Shown: positions 18,085 through 28,751, counted from the stretch's first letter. The stretch: DNA of 64,000 bases from Salegentibacter salegens (GCF_900142975.1 NZ_LT670848.1:620001-684000); one strand, 5' to 3'. The notes: generated from the letters alone by a model not told the origin. A program made the numbers and translations.

Positions 18085-19323
18085 TTAGTTTTTCGTTTCA
18101 TTGGTGGCTAAGTCCAACTCTAGCCGACCTTCAAATTTAATAGCTAATTGTTGAACTACCAAACCCCAGTTCTGCAGTGGGGCGTTCCATTTCTTTTCAA
18201 TTCTTCTGGTAGCTAGGTAAACCAGCTTCAATAGTGCCATATCATTGGTAAAAGCGCCTTTGGTCTTGGTTACTTTTCTTACCTGCCGGTGAAAAGCCTC
18301 TACGGCATTTGTGGTGTATATGAGTTTTCTAATGGGTGCGGTATATTCAAAATAAGCACTCAATCGGTCCCAGTTATCATTCCAGGAACGGATCACTATG
18401 GGATATCTTTTGCCCCATTTTTCTTCCAGATCCAGTAAAGCCGATTCAGCCTGGTCTTTGGTGTCAGCCTTGTACACCAGTTTAAGGTCTTTCATAAAAT
18501 CTTTTTGATCCTTACTGGCCACATACTTCATACTATTGCGGATCTGGTGGACAATACATAGCTGAATATCAGTCTTGGGATAAACAGAATGAATGGCTTC
18601 ACTAAAGCCCGTAAGATTATCCGTACAGGCAATCAGAATATCTTTTAAGCCACGGTTGTTTAATTGGGTCAGCACCTGAAGCCAAAAATTGGCCCCTTCA
18701 CTTTCCGAGATATACATACCCAGCACTTCCTTTCTTCCAGCTTTATTTATTCCTAAAATATTATACAAGGCCTTGTGCTTTACTTTGCCTTCTTCGCGTA
18801 CCTTGAAGTGCATCGCGTCGAGCCATAGGATGCAATATACCGGCTCCAAGGGGCGATCCTGCCATTCCTTAACCTTGGGAATCACCCGGTCCGTAATATC
18901 ACTTAGAACGTGTGTGGATATCTTGGAATCATACATTTCCTCTATATGAGCTGAGATATCCCGCAGGCTATTGCCCATCCCGTACATGCCTATAATCTGC
19001 TTTTCTAAATTATCGGCCAGGATACGCTGGCGTTTCGCTACGATCTCCGGCTCAAAGGTACTGTTACGATCCTGGGGCGTGTTAATGGTGACGTCCCCTT
19101 GGCTGCTCTTTAGGGTCTTTTTGCCTTTGCCATTACGCTTATTACCTGCTTTTGAGCCTTTTTCTTCATCGGAAAGGTGCGAAGACATTTCTGCTTCCAG
19201 GGCCTCTTCCATAAACTCCCTAAGCATTGGAGCAAAAGCGCCGTTTTTGCCGGTTAGGGATTCTCCTGATAAAAATTGTTTTAATGCTTTTTCCTTTAAT
19301 TCCTTAATCTCTTCTTGTGTCAT
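18085..19323 (-). CDS. IS256-family transposase
   Basis: 412-residue mutator-type DDE transposase. Front: MTQEEIKELKEKALKQFLSG. DDE core: CILWLDAMHFKVREEGKVKH (first Asp), DILIACTDNLTGF (second Asp), LCIVHQIRNSMKYV, and the final Glu in IYTTNAVEAFHRQVRK. Full length and uninterrupted, with both inverted repeats and target duplication present, so it is probably active. Transcribed against susD. Confidence 0.96.
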   Translation of the reverse strand: MTQEEIKELKEKALKQFLSGESLTGKNGAFAPMLREFMEEALEAEMSSHLSDEEKGSKAGNKRNGKGKKTLKSSQGDVTINTPQDRNSTFEPEIVAKRQRILADNLEKQIIGMYGMGNSLRDISAHIEEMYDSKISTHVLSDITDRVIPKVKEWQDRPLEPVYCILWLDAMHFKVREEGKVKHKALYNILGINKAGRKEVLGMYISESEGANFWLQVLTQLNNRGLKDILIACTDNLTGFSEAIHSVYPKTDIQLCIVHQIRNSMKYVASKDQKDFMKDLKLVYKADTKDQAESALLDLEEKWGKRYPIVIRSWNDNWDRLSAYFEYTAPIRKLIYTTNAVEAFHRQVRKVTKTKGAFTNDMALLKLVYLATRRIEKKWNAPLQNWGLVVQQLAIKFEGRLELDLATNETKN

Positions 19324-20485
19324 AATCTAGTCTAAAAATTTTAATTTAATTTTCAAAGTCTAGACAGACTTGAGATTACACCCTCCGTGCGACACAAGGA
19401 GCTGCCAAAGCTTTGCTTGGAAAAGTTTATCTAACTCAAAAAATGTATAGCGCAGCTGCTGAAAAGTTGAAAGAAGTTATAGATTCAGGTGTCTATAATC
19501 TATTACCTAATTATGCTGCAGTTTTCGATCCCGACAATGATAATAATGATGAAATCATTTTCTCTATTCAGTTCTTGGCGGGAGGAATTGGCGAGGGAAA
19601 TCCTTGGCCTAACTCTTTTGCTCCTATAAATTCGGGTAATGCAGTTATTCCATTTGGAGGTGGGGGAAATAATCAACCTACAACAGATATGATCAACAGC
19701 TATGAACCAGGTGATCAACGAAAAGATTTTTCTATAGCAACTTCTTATGAATCTGAAAGTGGAGAAATAATCCCTACCAATTTTGTGACAAAATATCAGG
19801 ATGAACCTGCTACCTCCGGTGATAATGATAATGATATACCCATCATCAGATACGCTGATATTCTTTTAATGTATGCTGAAGCACTTAATGAATTGGGTTA
19901 TGAATCTCCAGGAGAAGCTTTTATTTACCTGAATGAGGTTCGGGAAAGGGCCGGCTTGATGAGTTTGTCATCAGCAGAGGTGAGTAGTCAGGAGGAATTT
20001 AGGTTGGCAATTGAAAAGGAACGTCGTGTTGAATTAGCTTTTGAAGGACATCGCTGGTTTGACCTGGTACGTACTGATAGGGCCATTCCAGTAATGAATG
20101 CTAAAAAAGATGAAATGGAGCTAGTGAAAACTCTAACGGAAAATGAAAAAGTGTTTCCTATTCCCCAAAGTGTGATTGATGTTAATCCAGATCAAATTCA
20201 GCAAAATCCGGGATATTAAAATATTGCGAATAAAAGAGGTAGAAGTAATATTTTCCTTGTTTGTTTTATCCCAACGTTTTTATTAGAAGATTGTGTTAAT
20301 AAAACTAAAAGTCGATTTGGATGAGTTAATATTCTTTTTTAGTTATCTATTGACTTTGGTTTTATTAGCTTTTCTATTCATAAAATTTAATAAAGTGATA
20401 TCGTAGTAAATTACTGGTGTCATTATATGGGAAGGAATGGCCTGCCATATTGAGAGAAAGTTAATCCCGTAAACTCATATCCATT

Positions 20486-22549
20486 ATGAAGACTCTATGG
20501 TTCAGTATTTTGATGTATTTCCTTTTTTTTGACAATCCTATTTTTAGCCAGAACGGGATAGAGACATGTGAAGCATTTTTGGAAGGTAACATGCTTGTGT
20601 TAAGCAATAATCATATTGAAAGAAAATGGATGTGGAACAAAGGAGATATCATTCCTTTTTCATTGACTAATATAAAAAAAGATAAGACATTACTATTTAA
20701 AGATTCTCCGCCTGCTGTTCACCATGGAGGAATGGCTTTCTTGAAAAACGAGGATTTTCAAATCATAAAAATAGAAGATGATATTATTGGTGGTCTGCCG
20801 GGTCATCTGCAGGTAATAATCATTAATCGATATCGCGCCGGAGTAGATGTGAAGAAAGTATTTACAATTTTTCCAGATACTCCGGCGATATCGATTGATC
20901 ATTATCTGAAATATTCTGTACTTCCTAACGCTGTTAAGGCGGACAAAAAAGGTGCAACAGGTATAGAAGAAAGAAATGATAGAAAAATCGAAGGATCTTT
21001 TTTGGATTATTATGCACTCGATCAAAAACACTGGAGCATGAAATTTGTAGAATTTCGCGATAGGACCGACGAAAACAATAATCTTGTTGACGAAAATGAA
21101 ATTATTCCTTATTTTGAGGAAAAAAACTATAAAGGAAATCTTCTTTTGGCGCATAATCTGGTCAACGACTTCAATTTTTTTATTCTCAAAGAGGCTCCCA
21201 ACTACATAAGCCAAGTCAATTATCCTGGATATGATTTCACAGTTAGCAATTCAAAAATATCAATACCTTTTTCAGGTTTCATGTCTGTAAATGCTGATCA
21301 TGAGTGGGTTAAGGGATATACGATCACTATCGGAGTGGGAGGTAATGAGGAGGACAATTTATTTGCTTTACGGAAGTACTTGAATAATTCCATAATCTAT
21401 GAGCCTGATACATATGAAATGATTATGATGAATACTTGGGGTGACCGGGGTCAGGATAGTAAGATTAATGAATCATTTATTTTGAAGGAACTTGAACATG
21501 CTAAGCGTTTGGGAATAACACATTTTCAAATTGATGATGGTTGGCAGGAGGGCCTGTCGAAGAATTCCTCCATTCAATCGGATGGATTATGGGGTGAATG
21601 GTCTCCGGAACATTGGAAACCAAACAAAGAGCGTTTTCCTAATGGCTTTAAAAAAATTCTCATTTCAGCAGAAGAAAAAGATATTCGCTTAGGTCTGTGG
21701 TTTCACCCTTCTAACGTTAATGATTATAAAACCTGGAAGACAGATGCTAATATTCTCGTCAAGATTTATGAATCAACGGGAATAAATTATTTTAAAATTG
21801 ATGGAATAAAAATTCCAAATAAAAAAGCTGAGATTAATTTGACCAACTTTTTTAAAGAAGTAAAGAAAGCTACCAATGGAAAGGTTTTTTTTAATCTCGA
21901 CCTTACAGCAGATACCCGCGGTGGGTATTTCATGTTCAGAGATGCAGGGAATCTTTTTCTAGAGAATCGCTATACTGATTTTGGAAACTATTTTCCATTC
22001 CAGACGTTACGAAATCTTTGGATGCTATCGAAATATTTTCCTCCTCAATTATTGCAGGTCGAATTTTTGAACAAGTGGCGTAACATGAAAAGGTATGATC
22101 CCAATGATCCTTTTGCGCCGGGTAATTATGACTTCGATTATTTATTTGCGACAACGATTATGGGACAACCCTTGGCATGGATGGAAGCCTCAAATCTTCC
22201 GGAGGAAGCTTTTGAAAGTGCTCCTTTCATAAAGAAATATAAGTCTTTAATGGTGGATATACACCAAGGATTGATAATGCCTTTGGGGAAAATGCCCGAT
22301 GGTAGATCATGGACTGGTTTCCAGGCCATCCAAGATGAAACCGGTTATCTGTTGGTGTTTCGGGAAAATTCAAATAAAGAAAGGGAGGAGCTTGAAATGT
22401 TTATTCCAGATGGTTCAAAAGTAGAATTTGATATTATATATAGCAATGCTCAAGAGTACGATATTGAAATGAGTGAAAGTGGAGAAGCCGATGTCTTTCT
22501 GTCAAAAATAAATTCTTTTATGTTATGCAAATATCAAATAAAAAAATGA
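20486..22549 (+). CDS. Secreted alpha-galactosidase-like enzyme (GH36/clan GH-D)
   Basis: 687 residues with a signal peptide (LMYLFFDNPIFSQ). An N-terminal beta-sandwich region is followed by the clan GH-D barrel. MMNTWGDRGQD opens it, HFQIDDGWQEG lies near residue 350, and NYFKIDGIKI near 438 carries the Asp in the expected nucleophile position. LGLWFHPSNVND and the late FENRYTDFGNYFPF-like region also fit. It would remove alpha-linked galactose or a related sugar. Sequence is divergent enough that another clan GH-D activity is possible. It follows susD and is read in the same direction. Confidence 0.75.
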   Translation: MKTLWFSILMYFLFFDNPIFSQNGIETCEAFLEGNMLVLSNNHIERKWMWNKGDIIPFSLTNIKKDKTLLFKDSPPAVHHGGMAFLKNEDFQIIKIEDDIIGGLPGHLQVIIINRYRAGVDVKKVFTIFPDTPAISIDHYLKYSVLPNAVKADKKGATGIEERNDRKIEGSFLDYYALDQKHWSMKFVEFRDRTDENNNLVDENEIIPYFEEKNYKGNLLLAHNLVNDFNFFILKEAPNYISQVNYPGYDFTVSNSKISIPFSGFMSVNADHEWVKGYTITIGVGGNEEDNLFALRKYLNNSIIYEPDTYEMIMMNTWGDRGQDSKINESFILKELEHAKRLGITHFQIDDGWQEGLSKNSSIQSDGLWGEWSPEHWKPNKERFPNGFKKILISAEEKDIRLGLWFHPSNVNDYKTWKTDANILVKIYESTGINYFKIDGIKIPNKKAEINLTNFFKEVKKATNGKVFFNLDLTADTRGGYFMFRDAGNLFLENRYTDFGNYFPFQTLRNLWMLSKYFPPQLLQVEFLNKWRNMKRYDPNDPFAPGNYDFDYLFATTIMGQPLAWMEASNLPEEAFESAPFIKKYKSLMVDIHQGLIMPLGKMPDGRSWTGFQAIQDETGYLLVFRENSNKEREELEMFIPDGSKVEFDIIYSNAQEYDIEMSESGEADVFLSKINSFMLCKYQIKK

Positions 22550-22708
22550 ACCGGCGGTGATAAACAGATTCCACTGACATAACTAGTAAACTTTGTATAA
22601 ATTAGATACAATAGATGAATTACATCAACTTATGTCTCAGTGCCCTGGTTAGTGAATTTATGGTATATGAAGGGAAATTTTTTAATGATAAAATAATAAT
22701 AATTCACA

Positions 22709-24085
22709 ATGAAACAAAAACAAAATATCGTGTCGAAAATGGCAGTATCAGCTATACTTATTTTTCTTGTTGGCTGCTCAGCAACAGCTCCAGATGCTCC
22801 TTGGTTTTCTTTATTTGACGGAGAGTCTTTGGATGGCTGGAGCCAAAAGAATGGAAATGCAAAATATGAATTGGAGGATGGAGTGATCGTGGGAACTACG
22901 GTTTCGGGAACACCTAATTCATTTCTCACGACTGATAAAAAATATGGTGACTTTATCCTGGAGCTTGACTTTAAAGCAGATCCCAGTATGAATTCTGGGA
23001 TCCAGATAAGAAGCGAGAGCAAACCTCAATATCAAGATAATCGTGTACATGGTTATCAGGTAGAAATAGATCCTTCAGATCGTGCATGGAGCGGAGGCAT
23101 ATATGATGAAGCCAGAAGAGGGTGGCTCTATCCTATGAGTCTGAATACATCCGCGCAAAATGCATACAAAAAGGATGACTGGAACCATTACAGAATCGAA
23201 GCCATAGGTGATACTATTCAAACGTGGGTGAACGGAATAGCAGCTGCAAACCTGGTTGATGATAAGACGCAAGAGGGTTTTATCGCACTGCAGGTACATG
23301 CAATTGGCGATGATGAAGCTCCCGGCAAACAAATCAGGTGGAAAAATGTAAGGATTATGACTGACAGCTTGGAGCAATATAACACGAAAAGTGATGCACC
23401 CGTTTTTAATACTAATAATCAATTAACTTCCTCGGAGATAGAAAAGGAATGGAAATTGCTTTGGGATGGTAAATCTACTAATGGATGGCGTGGAGCCAGA
23501 ATGGATAAGTTTCCAGAACAGGGCTGGGAAATTGAGGATGGAATTCTAACCGTTTTAGCAAGTGGTGGGGCCGAGTCTGCTGCAGGCGGTGATATTGTAA
23601 CGGAAGATCTTTATGGTGATTTTGAATTAAAAGTAGATTTCAAATTAACAAAAGGAGCTAATAGTGGGGTTAAATACTATGTTGATACAGATATAAATAA
23701 AGGGCCGGGATCCTCCATTGGTTTGGAATACCAAATTTTAGATGATGAGAATCATCCGGATGCAAAATTAGGTAACCATAAAGGCAGTAGAACCGTTGCT
23801 TCACTCTACGACCTTATTAAAGCTGATCCAAACAAACCAATCAATCCCGTGGGAGAGTGGAATACTGCACATATCGTTTCAAAGGATAATCATGTAGAAC
23901 ATTGGCTAAATGGGACTAAAGTTTTAGAATATGAACGCGGAAGTGAAAATTTCAGAAAATTAGTCTCCGAAAGCAAATATGATAAATGGCCCAATTTCGG
24001 ACAATCTGAAAATGGACATATCCTATTACAGGATCATGGGGACAGGGTAAGCTTTAAGAATATTAAAATCAAATCCTTAAATTGA
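22709..24085 (+). CDS. DUF1080 (3-keto-disaccharide hydrolase-like) lipoprotein, copy 1
   Basis: 458 residues. Lipobox [13 protein letters not shown] (Cys23) predicts a lipoprotein. Two DUF1080 domains follow (about 35-225 and 245-455), each with the concanavalin-like pattern: [36 protein letters not shown] and [20 protein letters not shown]; then [14 protein letters not shown] and [18 protein letters not shown]. Such proteins cleave 3-keto-glycosides in bacterial oxidative glycan routes (family knowledge). Its stop is followed 4 bases later by the next start. The first domain is nearly the same as that of copy 3 (31359). Confidence 0.88.
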   Translation: MKQKQNIVSKMAVSAILIFLVGCSATAPDAPWFSLFDGESLDGWSQKNGNAKYELEDGVIVGTTVSGTPNSFLTTDKKYGDFILELDFKADPSMNSGIQIRSESKPQYQDNRVHGYQVEIDPSDRAWSGGIYDEARRGWLYPMSLNTSAQNAYKKDDWNHYRIEAIGDTIQTWVNGIAAANLVDDKTQEGFIALQVHAIGDDEAPGKQIRWKNVRIMTDSLEQYNTKSDAPVFNTNNQLTSSEIEKEWKLLWDGKSTNGWRGARMDKFPEQGWEIEDGILTVLASGGAESAAGGDIVTEDLYGDFELKVDFKLTKGANSGVKYYVDTDINKGPGSSIGLEYQILDDENHPDAKLGNHKGSRTVASLYDLIKADPNKPINPVGEWNTAHIVSKDNHVEHWLNGTKVLEYERGSENFRKLVSESKYDKWPNFGQSENGHILLQDHGDRVSFKNIKIKSLN

Positions 24086-24089
24086 AAAT

Positions 24090-26660
24090 ATGAGCACAAG
24101 AAGAAATTTTATTAAAAAAACAGCTTTGGGAAGTGCTGGGATAGCAGTAGCCAGTTCAGCGATGGGAATGCCGGCCAGTAGCTACCGACGAATCATAGGC
24201 TCCAATGATCGGCTGAATGTGGCAATTGCAGGCCTGGGCAGAAGATTGGGTGCGTTTTACGAGCCTATTGCAAATTTCATGAAAAACTCGGTCCATTTAC
24301 TATCATCCAAAGTGAATTTGCAAATAATTGTGTTGTTGGTTATCCTAGCATTTTTTAATGGTACTATAACGGCTCAACAAAAACCAGTAGATTTAGTTAA
24401 CCCATTTGTAGATACGGTGAATTCCAGATGGTTTTATTTTAGCTCGGCAAGTCGACCATTTGGGATGGTAAATCTAAGCCCTGATACAGATACTGATGGC
24501 TCGTGGAGTTCTGGTTATCTGTATGATAGTAAATATATCCGTTGTTTTAGCCATGTGCATGCATGGCAATTGGCAGGAGTGGCTGTTATGCCAACAACAG
24601 GAGAGTTTAAAGGGCATTTAGGAATGGATGCTTATCAATCGGCTTTTAGTCATGATGGCGAAATTGCAAAGCCTGGTTATCATAAAGTATTTTTAAAAGA
24701 TTATGAAATTGGAGTCGAATTAACGTCTACCACACGTGTTGGTTTTCATCGATATAACTTTCCAAAAAGCAAAGACAATTCCATCATTTTTGATACTGGA
24801 GCTAGATTAGCACATGGACCAACTACGTTTTCTAAAGTATGGAAAGTAAGTGATACAGAAATCGCAGGCGTTCAGGTTCTTAAAAAAACAGGACGTCGCC
24901 CAAAAGACACGCCTGTATATTTTGCGGCAAAGCTAAACAAACCATTCGATACTTTTAAAGGATGGGTAAACAATGAAATGGTTGAAAAACAAATGGATAC
25001 CATTCAAGGCGTAAATGCTGGAGTTGGTTTGTTTTTTAATGATGAAGAAGCTAGTGAAGTGTTAATGAAAGTCGGGATTTCCTACGTGAGTGTAGAACAG
25101 GCTCGAAAAAATCTTAATACTGAAATTGACCATTGGGATTTTGATAAAGTGCATAATGAATCTTTACAAACTTGGAATGATTGGCTTAGTAAAATTGAAA
25201 TTAAAGGCGGAACCCATAAACAACAAGTTAAATTTTATACCGATTTGTGGCATGCCTTACAGGGAAGAAGAATTATAAGTGATGTAGATGGAAAATACAC
25301 GGATATGACGGGTGAAAGTCCCGTTACTAGAACCGTAAGATTAGATGAAAATGGTAAGCCTTTATTTCCGCATTATAATTTTGATGCTTGGTGGGGAAGC
25401 CATTGGTCGTTGAATATACTATGGTCTATGGCATATCCTGAACTTATGGATGGGTTCTCTAACACGATGATAGATATGTATAAAAATGGCGGACTCATTC
25501 CTCGTGGGCCATCAGGTGGTAATTATACCTTCGTCATGATTGGAGATCCCTCTGTGCCATTCTTTGCTGCAGCATATAATAAAGGCATTAGAAATTACGA
25601 CATTGAAAAAGCCTATGAAGGCTTACGTAAAAATGCTTTTGTAGGAGGTTCTAGAGACCATGCAGGTTATGAACATAACACACCAGCTTACGGTGGTGGT
25701 ATGCAATATTATATAGAAAATGGATGGGTGCCTGAAGGTATAGAAGCTAAAGGTGGGCATAAAGATGGTGCCTCTATGACTTTGGAGTATGCCTACCAAG
25801 ATTGGTGTTTAGCTCAATTATCAAAAGCATTAAATAAAGAAGAAGATCATAAACTCTTTATGAAACGCTCGTTAAACTATAAGAATCTATGGAATCCTGA
25901 AACAAAAATGATTCATCCTCGTGAGATAGATGGTAGTTGGATAAAAGATTTTAAACCTGTGGTTGAAAGTTTTAACGCCCGTGGTTTTTGTGAAAGTAAT
26001 TCAGCTATATATACTCATTTTGTACCTCAAGATTTAGAAGGCTTAATTGAATTGTTTGGAGGAAAAGACGTTTATAATGACTTCTTAAATGAATCTTTTA
26101 TAAAAGGAGAGAAACTGGATTTTGTAGGCGCTAATAAAAATCATGCTGCTAGTTGGGTCGATTATGGAAACCAACCAGGAACCGGAATGGCACATTTGTT
26201 TAATTACTCTGGTGCGCCTTGGTTAACACAAAAATGGGTACGGAAAGTGAAAGAGGTTTATGGAGATATTACACCATATGGAGGTTATAAAGGTGATGAA
26301 GACCAAGGACAAATGGGTGCTTTGGGAACTTTGATGGCTATGGGGCTTTTTGAGCTTGATGGAGGAGCTTCAGTAAAACCGTATTACGAAATTACAAGTC
26401 CGATTTTTGATGAGGTAACCATTCATCTTAATAATGATTATTACCCAGGTGAAAAATTTGTTATAAAGACCTCTAATAATAAACCAGAAAATATCTATAT
26501 CCAATCAGCAAAATTAAATAACAGCAATTTGGATAATAGCTGGTTTTATCATGATGATTTTGCAAAAGGAGGCATTTTAGAATTGAAATTAGGAGAACAA
26601 CCAAATAAAGAATGGGGTGTAAAAGTACCACCTCCTTCTTTCAGTCAAAGTAAAAATTAA
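24090..26660 (+). CDS. Chimeric gene: Gfo/Idh/MocA leader fused in frame to GH92 alpha-mannosidase
   Basis: 856-residue frame. Residues 1-60 (MSTRRNFIKKTALGSAGIAV to GLGRRLGAFYEPIA) are the twin-arginine leader and first strand of the oxidoreductase found whole at 32739. At base 24272 the match ends. Three codons later, ATG 24279 starts MKNSVHLL with its own signal peptide (IIVLLVILAFFNGTITAQQ) and a full GH92 enzyme: VNPFVDTV, RPFGMVNLSPDTDTDGSWSS, CFSHVHAWQ, GDPSVPFFAAAYNKG and GDEDQGQMGALGTLMAMGLF. The working protein probably starts at 24279 (793 residues), though translation from 24090 is possible. GH92 removes alpha-mannose, calcium-dependently (family knowledge). Confidence 0.88.
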   Translation: MSTRRNFIKKTALGSAGIAVASSAMGMPASSYRRIIGSNDRLNVAIAGLGRRLGAFYEPIANFMKNSVHLLSSKVNLQIIVLLVILAFFNGTITAQQKPVDLVNPFVDTVNSRWFYFSSASRPFGMVNLSPDTDTDGSWSSGYLYDSKYIRCFSHVHAWQLAGVAVMPTTGEFKGHLGMDAYQSAFSHDGEIAKPGYHKVFLKDYEIGVELTSTTRVGFHRYNFPKSKDNSIIFDTGARLAHGPTTFSKVWKVSDTEIAGVQVLKKTGRRPKDTPVYFAAKLNKPFDTFKGWVNNEMVEKQMDTIQGVNAGVGLFFNDEEASEVLMKVGISYVSVEQARKNLNTEIDHWDFDKVHNESLQTWNDWLSKIEIKGGTHKQQVKFYTDLWHALQGRRIISDVDGKYTDMTGESPVTRTVRLDENGKPLFPHYNFDAWWGSHWSLNILWSMAYPELMDGFSNTMIDMYKNGGLIPRGPSGGNYTFVMIGDPSVPFFAAAYNKGIRNYDIEKAYEGLRKNAFVGGSRDHAGYEHNTPAYGGGMQYYIENGWVPEGIEAKGGHKDGASMTLEYAYQDWCLAQLSKALNKEEDHKLFMKRSLNYKNLWNPETKMIHPREIDGSWIKDFKPVVESFNARGFCESNSAIYTHFVPQDLEGLIELFGGKDVYNDFLNESFIKGEKLDFVGANKNHAASWVDYGNQPGTGMAHLFNYSGAPWLTQKWVRKVKEVYGDITPYGGYKGDEDQGQMGALGTLMAMGLFELDGGASVKPYYEITSPIFDEVTIHLNNDYYPGEKFVIKTSNNKPENIYIQSAKLNNSNLDNSWFYHDDFAKGGILELKLGEQPNKEWGVKVPPPSFSQSKN

Positions 26661-26673
26661 CTTTTGATGGGAA

Positions 26674-26973
26674 TTGACTAAGACGAAAATCAATGCAGCT
26701 AAAGATATAAATGTGTTAAGGGAAAGAGCTAATGCAACTTCCGTAAATCCCGCAGATGTAGATTATTTACTAGACGAGCGAGCCAGAGAATTGGTTGCAG
26801 AAGAGCCTCGAAGACTTACTTTGGCGAGAATGCACGAATTGGTTGAACGGGTAAAACGTTATAATAAAGTATCCGCTCCCTCCATTCAAGAATTTCATAA
26901 TTTATGGCCTATACCTCAGAGCGAGATTGACGCCAATATTAATAGTGAACTTACCCAGAATCCAGGATATTGA
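26674..26973 (+). pseudogene. C-terminal fragment of a second SusD-type protein
   Basis: About 95 residues without a proper start: AKDINVLRERANATSVNPAD, DYLLDERARELVAEEPRRLT and WPIPQSEIDANINSELTQNP then GY, the canonical end of a SusD/RagB protein. It differs clearly from the SusD at 17379, so it comes from another SusCD pair that has been lost. It follows the GH92 gene directly. Confidence 0.85.
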
Positions 26974-27278
26974 GTATTAATAAACCAAAGTGTACTATGT
27001 AAGACTAGAGAACAGATATGGCGCACTAAGCTAGGATTGCTAGGACATGATTCGAAAATGAGCGGGCAAAAATCTCGGGGGATAGCCTAAAGATATATTC
27101 TATTTTATCTGGAAAGTGCAGTGTGATCTCGATAAATATTGTTATCGTTTCATTGTATGTTGATTGTTTGTATAATATAGAGCATAATGAGGCTCTGTCC
27201 TGACGTACTAAAAATTAACATTTGATGGTCTAATTAAGAAATCTGTATTAAAGTCATAACTAAATCTAACTACAAACT
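26974..27278. other. Intergenic gap before sulfatase
   Basis: About 305 bases. No supported gene, repeat or structure recognised; presumably decay debris plus the sulfatase promoter. Confidence 0.5.
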
Positions 27279-28751
27279 ATGAATTTCTTCAAACTTATTT
27301 TATACCTTTTTTTGCTCCAAACTTTTTCGGTCATTGGCCAGACAAAAAAGCCACCAAATGTCCTATTCCTTTTTGTGGACGATTTGCGGCCAGATTTGGG
27401 CTGTTATGGAAATGAGATTATTAAATCGCCAAATATCGATCAGTTGGCCTCAGAAGGAAGTGTTTTTCTAAAGCATTACGTACAAGTTCCTACGTGCGGA
27501 GCTTCCAGATATAGTATTTTAACAGGTCAACTGCCAAGCGCCAAAGGCGAGTTGAGCAATCAAGCGATTCGCGAACTGATTTCGGGGCAACCGGAACAGG
27601 CCAAGCCGGAAACGTTCATCCATCAATTGAGGAGGAAAGGGTATTATACCGTGGGCATGGGGAAAATAGGGCATTATATAGATGGGCTTTACGGTTATAA
27701 CGAAAGTTCTGAAGGAGCAAAACGGGAACTTCCCTATAGTTGGGATGAGAAGGTGTTCAATGCGGGAAAATGGGGGAATGGGTGGAATGCTTTTTTTGGG
27801 TATGCTGATGGCTCAAATAGACAAAGCAGGAACAAACAGGTAAAACCTTATGAAAAGGGGGATGTGGGCGACGAGGGTTATCCCGATGGCCTTACGGCAA
27901 ATTTAGCTGTCGAAAAATTAGGAGAACTGGCCAAAAAGGAACAGCCATTTTTTTTAGGCGTGGGTTTTTTTAAACCGCACTTACCCTTCACTTCCCCAAA
28001 AAAGTATTGGGACCTATACGATGAATCAGATATCGAAACGACCAAATCCCCCAATATACCCGAAAATATCAACGTGGCAAGCTTGCATAATAATGGCGAG
28101 CTCAATCAGTATCTTTTAGGGGAGGAAAAACCGACATTAGATAATCCTGCGTCAGAGGAATATGCGCAAAAACTCAGACGTGCCTATTATGCAGCGGTGA
28201 GCTATACAGATGCGCAAGTGGGTAAGATTTTGAACGAACTGAAGAAACAGGGGTTGGCGGAGAATACCATTGTCATCCTGTGGGGCGATCATGGCTGGCA
28301 ACTGGGCGACCACCGGGAATGGGGGAAACATACCATTTTTGAAAAAGCCGTTAGAAGTCCGCTGATTATTAAAGCCCCAAACCTGCCTGATCAAACTCCA
28401 AGAGTGGATAAGATCGTAAGCTCAATAGATATCTACCCCACGCTGATGGAGCTGTGTGACTTAGAAATGCCGTACAAGACCGCAGGACGAAGTATGGTGA
28501 GGCTTTTGGATAAAAATAGGAACAAGGATTGGCAGCAAAACGCATACAGTTATTATAAGGATGGGATTTCAGTAAGGGTTCCCAGGTATCGCTACACGAA
28601 ATATTTCAGAACGGATAAACCGCGTATTGAATTATACGATCATAAAAACGATCCTTACGAAAATGACAATGTTGCCGAAGAGCATCCACAAATTGTCAAA
28701 AAACTGGACAAGATTTTGGAGATGGGCAATACCGGGCTTTATGAAAAATGA
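27279..28751 (+). CDS. Exported sulfatase (iduronate-2-sulfatase-like)
   Basis: 490 residues with a signal peptide (LFLLQTFSVIGQ). NVLFLFVDDLRPDLGCYG gives the metal-binding Asp pair at 34-35. CGASRYSILTG starts at Cys73, the formylglycine signature CxAxR of Cys-type sulfatases; activity needs a maturase, none of which is seen here. Later motifs: FFLGVGFFKPHLPF, VILWGDHGWQLGDHREWGKH and ELYDHKNDPYENDNVA. It would remove sulfate from a sulfated sugar. Resembles the iduronate-2-sulfatase-type branch, consistent with uronate-containing substrate. Context says the glycan is a sulfated, marine-type polysaccharide (inference). Confidence 0.92.
   Translation: MNFFKLILYLFLLQTFSVIGQTKKPPNVLFLFVDDLRPDLGCYGNEIIKSPNIDQLASEGSVFLKHYVQVPTCGASRYSILTGQLPSAKGELSNQAIRELISGQPEQAKPETFIHQLRRKGYYTVGMGKIGHYIDGLYGYNESSEGAKRELPYSWDEKVFNAGKWGNGWNAFFGYADGSNRQSRNKQVKPYEKGDVGDEGYPDGLTANLAVEKLGELAKKEQPFFLGVGFFKPHLPFTSPKKYWDLYDESDIETTKSPNIPENINVASLHNNGELNQYLLGEEKPTLDNPASEEYAQKLRRAYYAAVSYTDAQVGKILNELKKQGLAENTIVILWGDHGWQLGDHREWGKHTIFEKAVRSPLIIKAPNLPDQTPRVDKIVSSIDIYPTLMELCDLEMPYKTAGRSMVRLLDKNRNKDWQQNAYSYYKDGISVRVPRYRYTKYFRTDKPRIELYDHKNDPYENDNVAEEHPQIVKKLDKILEMGNTGLYEK

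Larger units (their letters stand above)
18023..19385 (-). mobile_element. IS256-family insertion in susD
   Basis: 1363 bases with imperfect inverted ends (GGGAGTGTTAGCTCAA left; right end complement GAGGGTGTAATCTCAA). It is flanked by the 8-base target duplication CGTGCGAC at 18015-18022 and 19386-19393. It contains one intact transposase gene. Confidence 0.95.
17379..20219 (+). pseudogene. SusD/RagB-type glycan-binding lipoprotein, split by an IS256 element
   Basis: Surface lipoprotein partner of SusC. The first part (17379-18022) has a lipobox (SILLNSCSENF, Cys near 27) and the N-terminal SusD fold (YAALQADGISIDSYVFGEIR, RWNDSYRAISRCNIILERIE). The second part (19394-20219) has the C-terminal fold (YADILLMYAEALNELGY, LNEVRERAGL, ELAFEGHRWFDLVRT) and the family ending QQNPGY. 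Removing 18023-19385 and one 8-base duplication joins GRAT to QGAAKALLGKVYL and gives a continuous 489-residue frame. The break is therefore recent. As it stands no full SusD is made. Confidence 0.93.
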
